From Actinomycetes bacterium (GTDB taxonomy: Bacteria; Actinomycetota; Acidimicrobiia; Acidimicrobiales; Palsa-688), in the NCBI GenBank assembly GCA_021827225.1, contig JAKAXG010000253.1:1-6511 (forward strand): a DNA stretch of 6,511 nucleotides. The letters run 5' to 3'. Position numbers and translations under genes: made by a program. This document shows, one piece after another, positions 6,452-6,511 of the stretch. The number at the start of each line of letters is the position of its first letter. Position 1 is the first letter of the stretch. The notes under the pieces are model-generated. The model saw only the letters and a program-made list of their open reading frames with translations, ran no database searches and had not been told where the DNA came from.

Positions 6452-6469
6452 CAGGGCCTTCGGTCCCTG
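6452..6469. promoter_or_regulatory. DosR/DevR-like palindrome upstream of the CBS gene
   Basis: Read on the minus strand the 14-bp core is GGGACCGAAGGCCC (6454-6467), flanked by CA and TG that extend the symmetry to 18 bp (CAGGG...CCCTG). This matches the arm sequence and spacing of the mycobacterial DosR consensus (GGGAC, four central bases, GTCCC) with one change in the right arm. It lies 47-64 bp upstream of the CBS start, a normal position for an activator site. A second, tightly spaced GGAC-c-GTCC (6427-6435) lies closer to the gene. Known family context supports it: CBS proteins such as Hrp1 belong to the DosR regulon. No clear -10 box is visible. Confidence 0.5.
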
Positions 6470-6511
6470 CCCGGCGGGAGGGGCCGGTGCCGCCCGCGTC
6501 TAGCCGGAGAA

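Overview
This is high-GC DNA whose codon use, strong Shine-Dalgarno sites and gene content (a FadD15-like long-chain acyl-CoA ligase, FabH-type ketosynthases, an Hrp1-like CBS-pair protein behind a DosR/DevR-like palindrome) fit an actinobacterium. The class cannot be fixed from the sequence. Seven protein genes are supported. No RNA gene, insertion sequence, prophage or CRISPR array is visible.

Left part (1-1402), minus strand: an MFS-type transporter that runs off the left edge (start at 802), preceded by a 152-residue helical protein of unknown function (944-1402). Centre-left (1403-1615): a 213-bp divergent intergenic region with a DosR-like sequence and a short perfect palindrome. A small, strongly acidic protein of unknown function (1616-1924) leaves it on the plus strand. 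That gene ends 24 bp from the convergent end of the ligase gene.

Right part (1949-6405), minus strand, transcribed right to left: a CBS-pair protein (5956-6405), a complete FabH-like ketosynthase (4775-5860), a shortened FabH-like paralogue that lacks the catalytic residues (3919-4791), and a long-chain acyl-CoA synthetase (1949-3835). The two ketosynthase genes overlap by 17 bp and are probably made as a pair, recalling the PqsC/PqsB arrangement of one active and one inactive subunit. The ligase could supply activated acyl chains to the pair, or activate its product. No acyl carrier protein, reductase, dehydratase or hydrolase is present in the window, so the product is unknown.

The most interesting points are the degenerate ketosynthase partner in its three-gene lipid cassette, and a DosR-type palindrome upstream of the CBS gene. 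A weaker relative of that palindrome lies in the divergent region, which suggests that parts of this segment respond to low oxygen or redox stress.
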